9,350 nucleotides of DNA from Treponema sp. GTDB taxonomy: Bacteria; Spirochaetota; Spirochaetia; Treponematales; Breznakiellaceae. Positions 1-7,452 of this stretch are shown here, one piece after another. A model generated the notes under the pieces. It saw nothing but the letters and a program-made list of their open reading frames with translations, had not been told where the DNA came from and did not search any database. Position 1 is the stretch's first letter, and every line of letters begins with the position of its first letter. The stretch is from NCBI GenBank assembly GCA_031256115.1, contig JAIRRF010000225.1, positions 1 to 9,350 on the forward strand. Direction: 5' to 3'. Position numbers and translations under genes: made by a program.

Positions 1-836
1 ATATCATCCATGCCGATAAAGGAAATGTCCCCGGGCACCTTAAATCCTTTTTGTTGAACAAGATGTATCGCACTGACAGCATATATATCGCCTGTACAGA
101 ATATTGCCGTGGGAATTGAGGGGGCTCTCAGGATTTTTTTCATACCCTCGCGAGCAGATTGTTCATCATGGGCATTGGAAAAAAGCCATTGATGATTAAC
201 GGAAAGCCCGCGGCTTTGCAAAGCTTTTTTATAACCTGCAATGGTTTGAATATAATATCGGGGCAGGTAACTGGAACCGATAAACCCGATTTTCCGGTGT
301 CCCATTTTCAGGAGGTATTCCACGGCGGCATATGCAGACCGCTCGCTGTCCGGGTTAATGGTGGTATACTTCTCCTGATCCACCTGGGCATCCACCAGTA
401 CAAAGGGAACACCCAGGGATTCAACCCTGGACAAAACGGCATCCGGAGTGTCTTGCAGAAAAATGATACCGTCTGCGTCCTGATTGTTTACACTGTCCGG
501 AATCTGAGCTTCGTTATTGGCATATTTTAAAAGGCTTAAAACAAGATTATAGTCGTGCCGGTTGCTTTCTTCCATGATTCCCCGGGTAACATCAAAATAA
601 AAAAAATCGGTAAAAGGAGAAGACTTGGGATTCATAACCAGGCAAAGGTTAAAACTTTTTTTAAAAGACAGTCTTTGGGAGCTCCTGTTCGGAATAAAAT
701 TAACCGATTGTATAACCTCCAAAATTTTCTGACGGGTTTTTTCACTGACTCCCTTGCGGTTATTCAGCACAAAAGAAACCGCCGTGGGAGAAACCCCGGA
801 CATTTGGGCGATTTCTTTAATGGTAATCCTGAACAT
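1..836 (-). CDS. LacI-family transcriptional repressor, 3' end missing
   Basis: Reading the minus strand from 836 gives 278 residues that run off the left edge; LacI-family proteins are usually about 330-350 residues, so roughly 55-65 are missing. Residues 5-25 form the helix-turn-helix (TIKEIAQMSGVSPTAVSFVLN). The hinge follows (FIPNRSSQRL, about 47-56), with the leucine that in this family wedges into the centre of the operator. Then comes a periplasmic-binding-like sugar-sensing domain (DGIIFLQD near 122, MGHRKIGFIG near 178, PTAIFCTGD near 242, VPGDISFIGMDD at the edge). The start at 836 is chosen because GGAG lies six bases upstream; an in-frame ATG at 848 lacks such a site. It is divergent from the isomerase-mutarotase pair and most likely represses it through the palindrome at 922-937, released by a sugar ligand that cannot be named from the sequence. 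Confidence 0.93.
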   Translation of the reverse strand, partial: MFRITIKEIAQMSGVSPTAVSFVLNNRKGVSEKTRQKILEVIQSVNFIPNRSSQRLSFKKSFNLCLVMNPKSSPFTDFFYFDVTRGIMEESNRHDYNLVLSLLKYANNEAQIPDSVNNQDADGIIFLQDTPDAVLSRVESLGVPFVLVDAQVDQEKYTTINPDSERSAYAAVEYLLKMGHRKIGFIGSSYLPRYYIQTIAGYKKALQSRGLSVNHQWLFSNAHDEQSAREGMKKILRAPSIPTAIFCTGDIYAVSAIHLVQQKGFKVPGDISFIGMDD

Positions 837-842
837 TTGTTG

Positions 843-846
843 CTCC
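843..846 (-). promoter_or_regulatory. Ribosome binding site of the LacI-family gene
   Basis: GGAG on the minus strand sits six bases before the ATG at 836. It lies inside the coding region if the upstream in-frame ATG at 848 were used, so it favours the shorter protein, which also starts with the spacing to the helix-turn-helix usual for this family. Confidence 0.6.
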
Positions 847-854
847 ATCAAGAA

Positions 855-883
855 AATATATATGATAAGTATATATATGATAA
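855..883 (-). promoter_or_regulatory. Candidate promoter of the LacI-family gene
   Basis: On the minus strand, TTATCA (883-878, four of six matches to the -35 consensus) and TATATT (860-855, five of six to the -10) are 17 bases apart. Transcription would begin near 848, giving a leader of about 12 bases that contains the GGAG site. It is back to back with the stronger forward promoter, with only four bases between the two -35 elements. The region is so AT-rich that chance matches are easy, hence the low confidence. Confidence 0.35.
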
Positions 884-886
884 GTA
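857..886. repeat. Two exact tandem copies of a 15-bp AT-rich unit
   Basis: The unit TATATATGATAAGTA occurs at 857-871 and again at 872-886 without a mismatch. It ends directly before the forward -35 element at 887, where an UP element would lie, and it contains repeated TATGAT-like -10 matches. It may strengthen the forward promoter by contact with the RNA polymerase alpha subunit, or simply be slipped AT-rich DNA. Confidence 0.8.
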
Positions 887-915
887 TTGACAAATCAAGA
901 AATGCGCCTTATATT
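887..915 (+). promoter_or_regulatory. Strong sigma-70-type promoter of the isomerase-mutarotase operon
   Basis: A perfect TTGACA (887-892) is followed after 17 bases by TATATT (910-915), five of six matches to TATAAT, predicting a start near 921-923. The start lies at the left edge of the 16-bp palindrome at 922-937, so a bound repressor would block initiation. The AT-rich tandem repeat just upstream could act as an UP element. Confidence 0.8.
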
Positions 916-921
916 AATATG

Positions 922-937
922 ACTAAACCGGTTTAGT
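922..937. promoter_or_regulatory. LacI-family operator, perfect 16-bp palindrome
   Basis: ACTAAACCGGTTTAGT is a perfect inverted repeat with the central CG typical of LacI/GalR-family operators, into which the hinge leucines insert. It covers the predicted start site of the forward promoter and lies between the divergent repressor and its probable target genes. A cis-encoded repressor acting here is inferred from this arrangement. Confidence 0.85.
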
Positions 938-971
938 AAAAATCCGGATTCCACCGTTTAGAGAGGTAATT

Positions 972-2786
972 ATGCCCTTATATGAAGGCCGCCATAATGC
1001 GGTGAATATGATTAAGGTAGACGAAGCTGTGGCAGCATCGGTAATAACCGGTACCCAGGAAACCATAAAAATGATGGCAGCCGGGATAGAACAGGCTTTT
1101 AAGGAAAAAAAGCCGGCTGCCATAGACGGCTGGTACGGAGTGGACTTTAAGGCCATTACCGCCGCCCTGGATTCGGAACTGCAAAAAGTCGGCGTTAAAG
1201 CCCGTTTTATTTCAACCCATACTCTTGCTTTGCCCCCGGAAAAAATCAGACAATACAAGCAAAAGTTTATTACCGATGATCCTGCCTTTGGTTATGTAAA
1301 TATGGATGGCCGTTTTATTGATCTGCTGGATCAGGAAAAGATCAATTCATTAAAGAAATCTTTCGGAAACGAAGCGATAGTAGTTATAGGATGTGCAGCC
1401 GCCGTACCGGAACTAATTGACAGTTACGGGAAAATATTTTACTGCGATAAAACCCGCCAGCCCCTGTTATGGCAGATGTGGGACGGTAAACTCATACCAT
1501 TTTCCCATGAAGAGCCGGACAAAAGTTATGAATGGAAAGAATATTATTATTGCGATTATTATCTCCTGCACTTTCAGAAAGAATTCCTTACAGAAAAGAT
1601 GGATTATTACATAGAAGCGATTGAATATGAGGATCTTAAGATCCTTCCGGGAAAATCCTACTGCGGTATTATGCAAATCCTGCTTAAGTATCCTATTAAG
1701 GAAGTGGAAATATACCAGCCCGGCCCCTGGGGGGCATATCGTTACCGGGATTTTTGGGACATAAAAGGTCTTGAGTGCAATGCCTGGAACGAATTGGCGG
1801 GACCGGAGCTAAGTGTCCTTATTGATATAGGAGATGGCAAGGTATTGAATATGCCATTTGCCAACCTAATGCATTACGGGGACACTCTTACCGGACCCTA
1901 TTTAAATAAAACCTATCCCCATCTTTTCCCCATGGATGTGTGGCTGGATGATGGATATTTCCCGGAAAAGACTCCGGCGGAAAGGATTTCCATGCCCATC
2001 CATAACCATCCGGGAACCGATTATGTAAAAAAATATTTTAACGAACCCTTGGGACGTTATGAAACTTACTATATTGCCGAAGCCTATGAAGGGGCCAATA
2101 CCTGGATGGGCTTTTTTAATGACGCAGATATGGAAGAATGGGAACGGAAAGTCCGGGAATCAAATAACCTTAAAGCCATTGAAGACTGGAAGGATTATGT
2201 CTGCAACTGGAAATCCAATACCGGAGATCTTTATCTGATCCCGCCGGGAACTGATCATGGGCATGGAGGGAACCAGATGGTTCTGGAAATGGATACCTGT
2301 CCATCCATTGCCGGTACCGAATATTCTTTCTTTTCCTACGATTTTGCACGTAACTCCTGGGATGATAACACCAAAACCATGACCGGCAAGCCTCTAAAGA
2401 TGCACATGGATCATTCCTTTAACAACAGTAAATGGCGAAGGGAAGATTATGTGGACAAGAAATTACTGGCCCGGCCGGAAATCCTTAAATGGACCAAGGA
2501 ATATTATATTGACAAGTATTCCAGCGTAGCAGAGATGCCCTTTGATGTGGAGCGTATTTTTTTCTATAAGGAGGCGGAATACAGTACTGAAGGCAAATGT
2601 GTCCACATTGTAACGCTTACGGTCGGAGAGAATATTGTGGTACGTTCAAAGAAGGATCCGGCTTTCCATACCAATATTAACCTGTTCCAGTCTGCGGTTA
2701 TTCCCGCGGCATTCGGCGAATACGAGCTGGTGAATAGTTCAAAAGGTCAATGTACGGTGGTTGTGTTTCATTGGAAAATTTGCTAG
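972..2786 (+). CDS. Class I mannose-6-phosphate isomerase-like protein with extra N-terminal domain
   Basis: The product has 604 residues; classical type I isomerases have about 300-400. The middle resembles class I phosphomannose isomerase (cupin fold): PGPWGAYRYRDFWDIKG (250-266), the metal-site-like IHNHPG (H344, H346) followed by E364 or E370, and LIPPGTDHGHG (H429, H431), matching the family's IPAGTxHA segment. A C-terminal cupin-like strand region covers about 530-604. The first 230 residues are extra: IDGWYGVDFK (51-60) resembles the start of a nucleoside-kinase-like P-loop domain but lacks a GKS/T, so it looks catalytically dead. The expected reaction is interconversion of mannose-6-phosphate and fructose-6-phosphate or a similar aldose-ketose pair; the true substrate is unknown. 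GAGAGG ends five bases before the ATG. It is the first gene after the LacI operator and overlaps the mutarotase gene. Confidence 0.8.
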   Translation: MPLYEGRHNAVNMIKVDEAVAASVITGTQETIKMMAAGIEQAFKEKKPAAIDGWYGVDFKAITAALDSELQKVGVKARFISTHTLALPPEKIRQYKQKFITDDPAFGYVNMDGRFIDLLDQEKINSLKKSFGNEAIVVIGCAAAVPELIDSYGKIFYCDKTRQPLLWQMWDGKLIPFSHEEPDKSYEWKEYYYCDYYLLHFQKEFLTEKMDYYIEAIEYEDLKILPGKSYCGIMQILLKYPIKEVEIYQPGPWGAYRYRDFWDIKGLECNAWNELAGPELSVLIDIGDGKVLNMPFANLMHYGDTLTGPYLNKTYPHLFPMDVWLDDGYFPEKTPAERISMPIHNHPGTDYVKKYFNEPLGRYETYYIAEAYEGANTWMGFFNDADMEEWERKVRESNNLKAIEDWKDYVCNWKSNTGDLYLIPPGTDHGHGGNQMVLEMDTCPSIAGTEYSFFSYDFARNSWDDNTKTMTGKPLKMHMDHSFNNSKWRREDYVDKKLLARPEILKWTKEYYIDKYSSVAEMPFDVERIFFYKEAEYSTEGKCVHIVTLTVGENIVVRSKKDPAFHTNINLFQSAVIPAAFGEYELVNSSKGQCTVVVFHWKIC

Positions 2787-3784
2787 GTCCCTATCCTGAT
2801 TATCGCAAGGCTCTCAGTGGAATGGAAGCGGCGGCAGGGATAATCCGTTACAGGTTGGACGAAGGCCCCGGCAATGGAATGCGGATTGCCGAGGTGTATA
2901 CCGCCGCGGGCCTCCGTTATTCTGTTCTGCTGGATCGAGGTATGGATATAGGAGCTGCAAGTTTTCGGGGTATACCGGCTGCCTTTGTGGGTAAGGGTGG
3001 GATTATGGGAACCGCTAATGCTTCCGCCGCCCAAAACTTCTACCGTTATTTTACCGCCGGCCTGGTCTATACTTGCGGCCTGGAAAATCTGGGAGAACCC
3101 TGTGAAAGTTCCGGGAAAATACTGCCAATGCACGGTTCCCGGACCTTTCTTTCCGCATTCGATGTATCCTCCTCCATGGAATATGAAAAAGGCCTCCCTG
3201 TACTCCGGGTCCGGGGTAAAATGCGCTCCGCTTCTCTTTTTGGAGAAAACATTCTTCTTGTCAGGGAAATTATTTCCGGCGCCGAAAGCGGCAGTATAGA
3301 GATTATTGATACCATCGAAAACCAGGGTTCTTCCGTATATGAATATATGCTGATGTACCACATCAATTTTGGTTTTCCCCTGGTCAGTCCGGATTCATCT
3401 ATCTGTACCAATCACCGGACAGTTTATTATCTGGAAACAACCAAGACCCCCAAAGAAGAGGAATACCGGTCTTTTATCGAACCTCAAAAAACATTTTCTG
3501 AATTAACCTTTGAGATGCACAATCCGGAAGGAAAAGAAGCTTATGCATTTTTACAGAATCCCCGCATGGGACTGGAAGCCCGTGTCAGTTATAAGGTTGA
3601 TGAACTTCCCTGTTTTACCCAATGGGTCAATATGGCGGAACAGGATTACGTCCTTGGCCTGGAGCCCGGAACCCATTACCCCATAGGCCGTACCAAGGCA
3701 GCCGCTGCCGGAGGGTTATTTCCTTTGGAACCGGAAGAACAAAAATCGTATTCCATTGTAATTTCTATATCAGCCGGTACTTAA
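2750..3784 (+). CDS. DUF4432-family aldose 1-epimerase (mutarotase)-like protein
   Basis: The 344 residues match the galactose-mutarotase-fold DUF4432 group (Aldose_epim_Ec_c4013-like). Landmarks are PDYRKALSGMEAAAGIIRYRL (within 16-36), LLDRGMDIG (60-68), TCGLENLGEPC (108-118), LPMHGS (125-130), EYMLMYHINFGFPL (198-211) and GLEPGTHYPIGR (303-314). H128, H204 and E305 are the likely equivalents of the catalytic histidines and glutamate of aldose mutarotases. It should interconvert alpha and beta anomers of a sugar or act on a related sugar derivative. Its 5' end overlaps the isomerase stop by 37 bases if ATG 2750 is used (weak AAAGG close by); a TTG at 2771 would start it nearer the conserved region with GGTGG ten bases upstream, so the exact start is uncertain. 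Both genes should be co-transcribed and translationally coupled. Its end overlaps the converging transporter gene by 20 bp. Confidence 0.85.
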   Translation: MYGGCVSLENLLGPYPDYRKALSGMEAAAGIIRYRLDEGPGNGMRIAEVYTAAGLRYSVLLDRGMDIGAASFRGIPAAFVGKGGIMGTANASAAQNFYRYFTAGLVYTCGLENLGEPCESSGKILPMHGSRTFLSAFDVSSSMEYEKGLPVLRVRGKMRSASLFGENILLVREIISGAESGSIEIIDTIENQGSSVYEYMLMYHINFGFPLVSPDSSICTNHRTVYYLETTKTPKEEEYRSFIEPQKTFSELTFEMHNPEGKEAYAFLQNPRMGLEARVSYKVDELPCFTQWVNMAEQDYVLGLEPGTHYPIGRTKAAAAGGLFPLEPEEQKSYSIVISISAGT

Positions 3785-4469
3785 TCCCCTTGTCGTACAC
3801 ATCAATTCCTTCGGTTTTTTTCAGGAACCCCACGGCCAGGTAAGTAAAGGGGGTTAGAATTATTTCCAGAGAAAGTTTTAACAAATAATTGGTAAACACT
3901 AAACTTAGGAACAATTCCCGGCCAAAGACTCCCGCCAGGCTGGCAATACCCACAAAGACCAGGCTGTCCAGCAATTCTCCTATAACAGAGCTGCCGATGG
4001 TGCGGATCCAAAGAAAACGGCCCCGGAACAAAACCTTCATTTTGGAAAGAAGGATGGAATTGGAAAATTCTCCTGCCAGGTAAGCGGCCAAGCTTGCCAG
4101 GACAATAGCCCCGGAACTCATGCCTCCCAGGATTGCCTTGTAAGCGGCGCTTCCCGTATAGGATTCCCAGTGAGGATCCGAAGGCAGCTTCTGTAAAATA
4201 AAAAACATCAGTGCCGACAGGGCAAGGCATGCAAACCCGGTCCAGATAACCCGGCGGGCAGCGCGGAAACCATAGACCTCGGTCAGGATGTCCCCCAGCA
4301 CATATGACAGGGGAAAGAGCAGGGTTCCTCCGTCAAATGCCAGGGTTATGCCGAACAAGGAAAAACCCAGGCTGACGATTTTAGCCGACGAGGCTGCATT
4401 GCTGGTTACCAGGATCACGGCAAAAAAGGCGGTAATTAGGTCCAGGTATTTAAAAGAATTATTCTGCAT
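3765..4469 (-). CDS. yhhQ: YhhQ/VUT-family queuosine-precursor transporter
   Basis: A 234-residue membrane protein, close to the roughly 220 residues of E. coli YhhQ, with about six hydrophobic segments (near 10-27, 37-57, 75-92, 115-133, 155-180 and 184-213). Family landmarks are FPLSYVLGDILTEVYGFRAARRVIW (within 52-76), the polar D60/E64 pair, GEFSNSILLSKMK (133-145), LWIRTIGSSVIGELLDSLVF (153-172) and the end segment KTEGIDVYDKG (218-228). The family takes up queuine or preQ precursors across the inner membrane for tRNA queuosine modification. No Shine-Dalgarno sequence precedes ATG 4469, and the 55-base divergent gap to ychF is too short for a preQ1 riboswitch. No other queuosine gene lies nearby, so the function rests on family membership. 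Confidence 0.88.
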   Translation of the reverse strand: MQNNSFKYLDLITAFFAVILVTSNAASSAKIVSLGFSLFGITLAFDGGTLLFPLSYVLGDILTEVYGFRAARRVIWTGFACLALSALMFFILQKLPSDPHWESYTGSAAYKAILGGMSSGAIVLASLAAYLAGEFSNSILLSKMKVLFRGRFLWIRTIGSSVIGELLDSLVFVGIASLAGVFGRELFLSLVFTNYLLKLSLEIILTPFTYLAVGFLKKTEGIDVYDKGIKYRLI

Positions 4470-4489
4470 ATTGCATTTCGATGATTCTG

Positions 4490-4518
4490 TTGAATAGGGG
4501 GGTCATTACAGATATGAT
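4490..4518 (+). promoter_or_regulatory. Candidate ychF promoter giving a leaderless transcript
   Basis: TTGAAT (4490-4495, four of six matches) and TATGAT (4513-4518, five of six) are exactly 17 bases apart. The start would fall at about 4525, the A of the ychF ATG. No Shine-Dalgarno sequence lies within 15 bases of that ATG. A 10-bp palindrome, ATGATATCAT (4517-4526), spans the end of the -10 element and the start codon. Confidence 0.5.
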
Positions 4519-4524
4519 GATATC

Positions 4525-5640
4525 ATGGCCTTAAATTGCGGCATAGTGGGGCTTCCCAACGTGGGGAAATCTGTCATTTTTTCCGCCCTAAGCTCCGTTC
4601 CGGCGGAGACCGCAAACTACCAATTCAGCACGATTAATCCCAATGTGGGAAGGATTAATGTCCCCGATGAACGGCTCGACAGGCTTTCGGCAATATTTAA
4701 ACCGGAAAGGACCATTCCTGCCGCGATAGAATTTGTGGACATTGCGGGTCTGGTAAAGGGATCTTCCAGGGGCGAAGGTCTGGGGAACCAGTTTCTTTCC
4801 CATATACGGGAAGTAGGAGTTATTGCCCAGGTGGTACGCTGCTTCGATGACCCGGACATTATCCATATAAGCGACAGGATCGATCCAAAGTCAGACATAG
4901 AAACAATCAATATAGAACTGGCCCTGGCGGATTTGGACACCCTGGCAAGACGCCGGGAACGGGCAGAAAAAACCATAAAAGTCCCATCGGAAAAAAAAGC
5001 CGCCGAAACGGTATTGTCCGCCCTGTCAAAAATTAACCCCCTGCTGGAGGACGGAAAAAGCGCCCGCAATGCCCCCCTTAGTGACGAAGAAAAAGCGGCG
5101 GTTTATGACTGCCATTTTATTACGATGAAGCCCCAGCTTTATATCTGCAACCTGAATGAATCAGAAATGAAAACGGCCATAAGTTCCCGGTCGGTTTATG
5201 TAGAGGCAGTACGGGAACAGGCTGCCGCCGAAAATACCGGAGCCGTCTTGATCTGCGGAAAATTCGAAGCGGAATTGGCGGGAATCACCGAATCGGAAGA
5301 AAAACAGGCTTTTCTTGAAGAGCTGGGCCTTAAAGAATCGGGCCTTGTATCTTTGATCCGTGAGACCTACCATCTTTTGGGATTAAGGACCTTTTTTACC
5401 ACCGGACCCGATGAATGCCGGGCCTGGACTATCCATGCCGGAGACAAGGCTTCCCGGGCAGCGGGGGTAATTCATACGGACTTTGAAAAAGGATTTATCA
5501 AGGCAGAAACCTATAGCTGCGAAGACATTTTTGCTTACGGAACAGAATCCAGGATAAGGGAAGCGGGAAAGTACCGGATGGAAGGGAGGGAATATATCGT
5601 CCGGGACGGGGACGTGATGTTCTTTAAATTTAATCTGTAA
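4525..5640 (+). CDS. ychF: Redox/ribosome-associated ATPase YchF (OLA1 family)
   Basis: The 371 residues align by eye along the whole length of E. coli YchF (363). The protein is an Obg-family P-loop NTPase that prefers ATP, binds ribosomes and is linked to translation and oxidative stress. G1 is GLPNVGKS (9-16), G3 is DIAGLVKG (72-79), H114 in DIIHIS matches the catalytic histidine described for YchF, and the G4 position reads NLNE (209-212) instead of NKxD, the change that gives ATP specificity. The C-terminal TGS domain covers about 288-371 and ends GDVMFFKFNL. The residue after GKS is V17, where E. coli has threonine. The start is fixed by the conserved N-terminus although no Shine-Dalgarno site is present. 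It is divergent from the transporter gene. Confidence 0.97.
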   Translation: MALNCGIVGLPNVGKSVIFSALSSVPAETANYQFSTINPNVGRINVPDERLDRLSAIFKPERTIPAAIEFVDIAGLVKGSSRGEGLGNQFLSHIREVGVIAQVVRCFDDPDIIHISDRIDPKSDIETINIELALADLDTLARRRERAEKTIKVPSEKKAAETVLSALSKINPLLEDGKSARNAPLSDEEKAAVYDCHFITMKPQLYICNLNESEMKTAISSRSVYVEAVREQAAAENTGAVLICGKFEAELAGITESEEKQAFLEELGLKESGLVSLIRETYHLLGLRTFFTTGPDECRAWTIHAGDKASRAAGVIHTDFEKGFIKAETYSCEDIFAYGTESRIREAGKYRMEGREYIVRDGDVMFFKFNL

Positions 5641-5651
5641 AAATATATACT
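5623..5651 (+). promoter_or_regulatory. Weak candidate promoter before the acyl-CoA ligase gene
   Basis: TTTAAA (5623-5628, four of six) and TATACT (5646-5651, five of six) are 17 bases apart, overlapping the last ychF codons and the start of the 54-base gap. The predicted start, near 5658, leaves a leader of about 37 bases carrying the GGAGG at 5684-5688. Read-through from ychF is equally possible, since no terminator is visible in the gap. Confidence 0.3.
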
Positions 5652-5694
5652 CAACTAAACTATTTTAACTGAATTAACAAATCGGAGGATAATC

Positions 5695-7404
5695 ATGCAA
5701 CAGACTGGAAGCAATGGCCGTACACCCTGGGCTTTTTTGGATGAATACCGGGGAAAGTTTTTTCAGGGCCAGTGGCCTACCTTGCCGGAGATGTTTACCA
5801 TTACCTGCCATCGCTTTGGGGAAAGGCCCTGTCTTACCATTTATGAACCGGATCGAATCAGCCTTACTTACAATGAATCCTTTGTCAAAATAAAGGCCGT
5901 AGCCCGGTGGCTCCACAGTAAGGGCATCAGGAAGGGCGACAAAGTCGCTGTAACGGGGAAAAACTCCCCTGAATGGGCTGTTGCTTACTTTGGGATCTTC
6001 TTTTCCGGGGCCACGGCGGTTCCTCTGGATTACCAGCTTAAAGACGAAGAGACCGAGCTGCTCCTTAAAACTTCCAGGGCCCGGATCCTCTTCGTGGACG
6101 AAGAAAAATACGACCGTTTTGCCAAAGTACAATTGGAAGAGATTGTTTCACTAAAACAGGGGACGGGTACCTATGTCTACGATTTAGACGGACCCGAAGC
6201 GGAGATCGAAGCTGCCTCCGGAGAAGACCTGGCGTCGATTCTTTTTACCAGCGGAACCACAGGAAAACCAAAGGGAGCCATGCTGACCCATAATAATTTT
6301 GTCTCCGACTGTTACCTGGCCCAGGGCCACCTGGATCTTTTTCCCACCGATGTTTTTTACGCATTGCTTCCTATCCACCATGCCTATTGCATGCAGGCGG
6401 TGCTGTTCGAAGCCCTTTCCTGCGGGGCAGAAACAGTCTTTGGAAAACGGATGGTAACCAAGGCTATTCTTCACGACTTAAAAGAGGCAAAGATAACCAT
6501 GCTTTTGGCAGTACCCTTGCTCTTTAATAAGGTCCTGGCCGGCATAGTCCGGGGTCTAAAGGAAAAGGGGCCCGTGGTTTATGGAATTATTTCTTTTCTA
6601 ATGGGCGTATCGGGATTTATAAAAAAAGTATTTAAGGTGAATCCGGGCAAAAAAATGTTTGGTTTTATCCTGGACAAGGCAAGCCTCCGAACCCTGCGAA
6701 TCTGCATCTGCGGCGGCGGCCCCCTGGCGCCCAGTGTTTTCAGAAAGTACAACCAATTAGGACTTGACTTTATTCAAGGATACGGCCTTACCGAAACCAG
6801 CCCCATAATTAACCTGAACCCGAAAGAACATTACATAGAAACCAGCGTGGGCCAGGTTCTTCCCTGGATTGACATGAAGATCCTGGATCCCGACGAACGG
6901 GGTGTAGGGGAAGTGATCCTTAAGGGCCCCATGGTAATGAAGGGTTATTTTGAACTGCCCGAAGAAACAGCCGAGACTTTTACTCCCGACGGCTATCTGA
7001 AAACCGGCGACCTGGGTTATCTGGACAGCGAAGATTACCTGTACCTGACAGGCCGGGCAAAAAATACCATAGTTACCGAAGGGGGAAAGAATGTATATCC
7101 CGAAGAAATCGAAAATGAAGTCCAGCTCTTCGAGGCAATCGATCAGATCCTGATCCGGGGTTACACCGAAGGAAAGGATGATAAAGCCGAGCATATCGAA
7201 GCCTTAATCCATCCAAATCAGGATTATAAATGGGCCGAAGGAGATGCCCCGCCTGACCAAAAAATAATCAAGGGACACATCGACAGGATAGTCAGCGAGG
7301 TCAACCAGAGACTTCTTCCCTACCAACGTATTGAAAGAACTACGATCCTGGGTTCTCCTATGGAGATGACTACGACCAAGAAAATAAAGAGGAGTACCGT
7401 GTAA
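5695..7404 (+). CDS. Long-chain acyl-CoA synthetase-like AMP-forming ligase
   Basis: A 569-residue member of the ANL adenylate-forming superfamily, in the FadD size range. Visible motifs are the ATP-binding loop TSGTTGKPKG (185-194), LLPIHHAY (224-231), GGGPLAP (340-346), the A5 motif YGLTET (363-368), TGD (437-439), GRAKNTIVTEGGKNVYPEEIE (453-473 region) and the C-terminal TTKKIKR (560-566) holding the catalytic lysine, probably K563. It activates a carboxylic acid, most likely a long-chain fatty acid, to the acyl-adenylate and then the CoA thioester at the membrane face in the cytoplasm. The substrate cannot be read from the sequence. GGAGG stands six bases before the ATG. It follows ychF in the same direction after 54 bases and converges on the mscS-like gene with a 12-base gap. 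Confidence 0.9.
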   Translation: MQQTGSNGRTPWAFLDEYRGKFFQGQWPTLPEMFTITCHRFGERPCLTIYEPDRISLTYNESFVKIKAVARWLHSKGIRKGDKVAVTGKNSPEWAVAYFGIFFSGATAVPLDYQLKDEETELLLKTSRARILFVDEEKYDRFAKVQLEEIVSLKQGTGTYVYDLDGPEAEIEAASGEDLASILFTSGTTGKPKGAMLTHNNFVSDCYLAQGHLDLFPTDVFYALLPIHHAYCMQAVLFEALSCGAETVFGKRMVTKAILHDLKEAKITMLLAVPLLFNKVLAGIVRGLKEKGPVVYGIISFLMGVSGFIKKVFKVNPGKKMFGFILDKASLRTLRICICGGGPLAPSVFRKYNQLGLDFIQGYGLTETSPIINLNPKEHYIETSVGQVLPWIDMKILDPDERGVGEVILKGPMVMKGYFELPEETAETFTPDGYLKTGDLGYLDSEDYLYLTGRAKNTIVTEGGKNVYPEEIENEVQLFEAIDQILIRGYTEGKDDKAEHIEALIHPNQDYKWAEGDAPPDQKIIKGHIDRIVSEVNQRLLPYQRIERTTILGSPMEMTTTKKIKRSTV

Positions 7405-7412
7405 GCCATTCA

Positions 7413-7452
7413 AATGTTACGGTTGCCGTAACGGTTCGGTTACCGTAACATT
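7413..7452. terminator. Palindrome-rich hairpin between converging genes, possible bidirectional terminator
   Basis: AATGTTACGGT (7413-7423) and ACCGTAACATT (7442-7452) form a perfect 11-bp inverted repeat. A shorter alternative stem pairs GTTACGG (7416-7422) with CCGTAAC (7426-7432) around a TTG loop. The motif GTTACGG or its complement thus occurs three times in 40 bases. It lies just beyond the ligase stop and includes the last codons and stop of the channel gene. Neither strand has a proper T tract after the stem, so termination is inferred from position rather than from a textbook terminator. Confidence 0.5.

Noticed and set aside
159..890. Plus-strand open frames of 123 and 111 residues opposite the LacI-family gene
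   Set aside because: They lie antisense to a clear LacI-family reading frame, have no recognisable motif and no ribosome site.
922..937. Catabolite-response (CcpA) site
   Set aside because: The palindrome does not fit the cre pattern; a local LacI-family operator explains it better.
2783..3361. Minus-strand open frame of 192 residues inside the mutarotase gene
   Set aside because: The plus strand has a clear mutarotase-family protein; the antisense frame has no motif or ribosome site.
4470..4524. preQ1 riboswitch before the queuosine-precursor transporter
   Set aside because: The gap is only 55 bases, and I see no preQ1 aptamer pattern in it.
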